Below, one piece after another: positions 15,829 through 17,452 of a stretch of 17,452 nt of DNA. The translations under genes were made by a program, and so were the position numbers. The DNA is taken from assembly GCA_045627605.1 (NCBI GenBank), contig JAZQOA010000089.1, positions 1 to 17,452 of the forward strand. Reading direction: 5' to 3'. This DNA is from RGIG5952 sp045627605. Its GTDB lineage: Bacteria; Verrucomicrobiota; Kiritimatiellia; RFP12; JAAYLN01. Below the pieces are notes generated by a model. It did no database searches. It had not been told where the DNA came from and saw only the letters and a list, made by a program, of their open reading frames with translations. Position 1 is the first letter of the stretch; each line of letters starts with the position of its first letter.

Positions 15829-16072
15829 AACCTATCTTCCTTTCCCCTTCTTCGCCGCCCGTACCAGTGCTTCACCGGTGTGGCCATTCACGAAGCAGCG
15901 CCTTCTCGCCCGTCGCCGCAAACCGCATCCGCACGTCAGCCTGTCCTCCGACTTGTCCGCCGTAACTTTAGCGCAGGCGGAAACTTTAGCGAAGGAGGAT
16001 CAGCCGCCGCACCTCGTTCAGCATGTAAGAGTCAAATGAGTTCATACATAATCGCCTAAATATCATCCAACC
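15829..16072. other. Gene-free stretch with repeat-like sequence and possible gene remnant
   Basis: No convincing gene lies between the thioesterase and the HNH gene. The stretch holds a nested inverted repeat (15944-15999). To its right is a minus-strand 19-codon frame starting at ATG 16045 and stopping inside the element (15986). To its left are short minus-strand frames with Arg-rich ends. The picture could be a small gene interrupted by a repeat, but I cannot identify the parent gene. Confidence 0.4.
15944..15999. repeat. Nested inverted repeat, possible dispersed hairpin element
   Basis: The outer arms are TCCTCC (15944-15949) and GGAGGA (15994-15999). The inner arms are TCCGCC (15956-15961) and GGCGGA (15976-15981). 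The segments are also imperfect direct repeats of one another: ACTTTAGCG occurs at 15965-15973 and 15983-15991, each followed by AGG(C/A)GGA after C/A. I recall similar TCCGCC-ACTTTAGCG-GGCGGA hairpins recurring in many metagenomic genomes, but this cannot be verified here. There is no T-run, so it is not a typical intrinsic terminator. Confidence 0.55.
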
Positions 16073-16813
16073 CTACCCAACAGCTAATGCCAAAAACTCA
16101 TCCTTCGAAAGCCCTATGCCACACTCTGCCAAACGTCCAGCACGAAGATCATAGATAGGCTTAAGAATGTCCCGAATTTCATCCTTCTTGCCGAAATGCA
16201 ACTGACGGTGACAATTCGGACAGAGACCGATGATATTCGCGTAGACATCCAATGACTTCGCAAAGCGATCCTGATGCTCCATTCGGATCAGGTGGTGCCC
16301 CTCAAGGTACGGCTCGTCATTCCGCCGCGTGATGAAGGTCTTGTGATTGGTGTTGATCTCGCACTGGCGCTTGTCCGCCTTGAGAACCTGCTCAACGATT
16401 ACCCGATCGCGATTCCAGCCGTAGACGACCTTTGGCGCCCTTACGGGCTTGTCAATCGGGGCATCCAGTTTCACCAGATCATCATTCGTCAGCACCTTCG
16501 GAGCTGCCGTGACATCACCTTCCACCTCCAGCCCGAGAAAGTCCACGAAATGATTCAACCCAACCGAATACATGTCGTTGCCGATGGCATTCTGGTCCTT
16601 GAACGCCGCATCTCCATACAGCACATCCCGCAACTCACGCAGCTTCGACAGGGACTCGACCTCGAACAACTCGCCGTCGATCAGTCCCTTTTCGCGCAGG
16701 TATTTTGCCGCAGTCCGAACGGAGGTGAGGTAATGCTCGGCACTCCGCAGCCCCAACACCTCAGAGACATATCTTCTGAAGCTCACCTCCATCTGACTGA
16801 CAATGCGCCGCAT
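16073..16813 (-). CDS. HNH endonuclease of a restriction-type defence module
   Basis: The 246-residue protein has two parts. Residues 1-95 form a helical domain with FRRYVSEVLGLRSAEHYLTS and the NAIGNDMYSVGLNHFVDFL segment (75-93), a pattern familiar from N termini of McrB-like and HNH restriction proteins, probably for DNA or partner binding. Residues 145-235 are the HNH nuclease: C151, LEGHHLIRM (170-178) with H173/H174, N193 in the NIIGLCPNCHRQLHFG segment with C198, C201, H202 and H206. This resembles McrA-type nucleases that cut modified or foreign DNA. Its ATG overlaps the stop of the upstream gene by one base (TGATG), so the two are translationally coupled. Base composition is visibly less GC-rich than in the rest of the window, suggesting horizontal transfer. 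Confidence 0.85.
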   Translation of the reverse strand: MRRIVSQMEVSFRRYVSEVLGLRSAEHYLTSVRTAAKYLREKGLIDGELFEVESLSKLRELRDVLYGDAAFKDQNAIGNDMYSVGLNHFVDFLGLEVEGDVTAAPKVLTNDDLVKLDAPIDKPVRAPKVVYGWNRDRVIVEQVLKADKRQCEINTNHKTFITRRNDEPYLEGHHLIRMEHQDRFAKSLDVYANIIGLCPNCHRQLHFGKKDEIRDILKPIYDLRAGRLAECGIGLSKDEFLALAVG

Positions 16814-17452
16814 CAGACATCTCCATTTGACTTGCTGTCCGCCTTGAACAAATTAAAGACATTCACCTCGGCAACACTAAGTTTAACGGGCTCAACCTCC
16901 CAAACATGATATTGCCGGCTTGAGAAGGCCGTCTGGGTCTTCTGCGTCATATCATCCGCAAAATGAGGAATCTGGAGGACTATTGAGCCGTCTTCCACGC
17001 CGACATACTTTTTCACTGAAAAGATTGGCGGCATACTTGCCGGACGAGGAAGGACGATCCACTTGACCTTTTGCGGGTTATTCGTCAGTTCAATCGGCAC
17101 AGGGCAGATTCCCGTTGTCTCAACTCCCTTTTGAACTCCCTTCAACGGCACATCACGCACAATCATATCCAAGGAAACCACAAAATGCTCCGTCCCCTTC
17201 TGCGCGATCGTCCCAATGACTTCCTTCTCCGGATCCTTGTCGATGATATCCTTGATGAACTCCTGCAAGCCCGCGATGTTGTCGGCATTGCCAGGGCGCA
17301 GAGGAAACGCACCAATGTTCACATTGTCGATACTCTTCAAGAACCTCGGACGGCAATCTTTCTGTCCCTGTTGCGGCTTGCCCGGTATCTGACCCGCTCC
17401 GGGGAAAAGGATGTAACCGCCGATCACTTCCCGCTTTAACACCTCTGGCTGG
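16813..17452 (-). CDS. COG1700/DUF2357-type PD-(D/E)XK restriction protein, C-terminal part
   Basis: The frame is open to the right edge, so the true start and most of the protein lie outside; 212 residues are visible. The first segment has REVIGGYILFPG and, about 30 residues on, NIGAFPLRPG followed by LQEFIKDIID. This pair is typical of the end of the PF04411-like nuclease domain in DUF2357 proteins, the effector partners of McrB-like AAA+ GTPases (LlaJI, McrBC-related systems). The catalytic acidic residues would lie upstream, beyond the window. About 135 further residues (from about V77) form a C-terminal domain I do not recognise, containing KWIVLPRPASMPPIFSV and QYHVWEVEP. A GTG at 17442 is internal, not the start. 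It overlaps the HNH gene by one base and shares its lower GC. Confidence 0.7.
   Translation of the reverse strand, partial: QPEVLKREVIGGYILFPGAGQIPGKPQQGQKDCRPRFLKSIDNVNIGAFPLRPGNADNIAGLQEFIKDIIDKDPEKEVIGTIAQKGTEHFVVSLDMIVRDVPLKGVQKGVETTGICPVPIELTNNPQKVKWIVLPRPASMPPIFSVKKYVGVEDGSIVLQIPHFADDMTQKTQTAFSSRQYHVWEVEPVKLSVAEVNVFNLFKADSKSNGDV

Noticed and set aside
15829..16072. CRISPR or attachment site next to the HNH gene
   Set aside because: The repeats are one nested hairpin without regular spacers, and there is no tRNA or integrase nearby.

Overview
This is a GC-rich bacterial chromosome fragment, very probably from the PVC superphylum (a Kiritimatiellota/Lentisphaerota/Verrucomicrobiota-type organism). 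That is an inference from three things: rpsP-trmD-rplS without rimM (as in Chlamydiae), a large FAD-dependent oxidoreductase beside a BNR-repeat protein, and a GH-A clan glycosidase. No rRNA, tRNA, CRISPR array or transposase was seen.

Layout, left to right. Positions 1-308 hold no convincing gene. argC (309-1370, +) is followed after 26 bp by holA (1397-2515, +). Running toward them is a three-gene minus-strand operon: ABC-2 permease (5140-4292), ABC ATPase (4279-3473) and a UbiA-family enzyme of the polyprenyl-phosphate phosphoribosyltransferase type (3435-2548). Together they suggest export of a cell-surface polysaccharide plus synthesis of a lipid-linked sugar. A metallophosphoesterase (6050-5211) and a cytoplasmic-looking glycoside hydrolase (7990-6092) follow on the minus strand. 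The hydrolase is divergent, across 75 bp with two overlapping promoters, from a CPA2-type cation:proton antiporter (8066-9436, +).

From 15362 down to 9455 six minus-strand genes lie nearly end to end: rpsP, trmD, rplS, yraN, a 954-residue double-FAD-domain/HEAT-like protein, and a secreted BNR/sialidase-fold protein. A promoter with 17-bp spacing precedes rpsP. The yraN stop and the oxidoreductase start are one base apart, so translation-related genes and two apparently catabolic genes may share a transcript.

At the right, an acyl-CoA thioesterase (15828-15466) is followed by about 240 bp without a gene that contains a nested inverted repeat. Beyond it lies a visibly less GC-rich pair: an HNH endonuclease (16813-16073) and the C-terminal part of a COG1700/DUF2357-type restriction protein that runs off the window. 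This looks like the end of a McrBC-like defence module acquired horizontally, and is the best candidate for an incompletely described system.

Two genes (argC and the phosphoesterase) have an extended -10 box exactly 6 nt before the ATG and no Shine-Dalgarno sequence, which points to leaderless transcripts.
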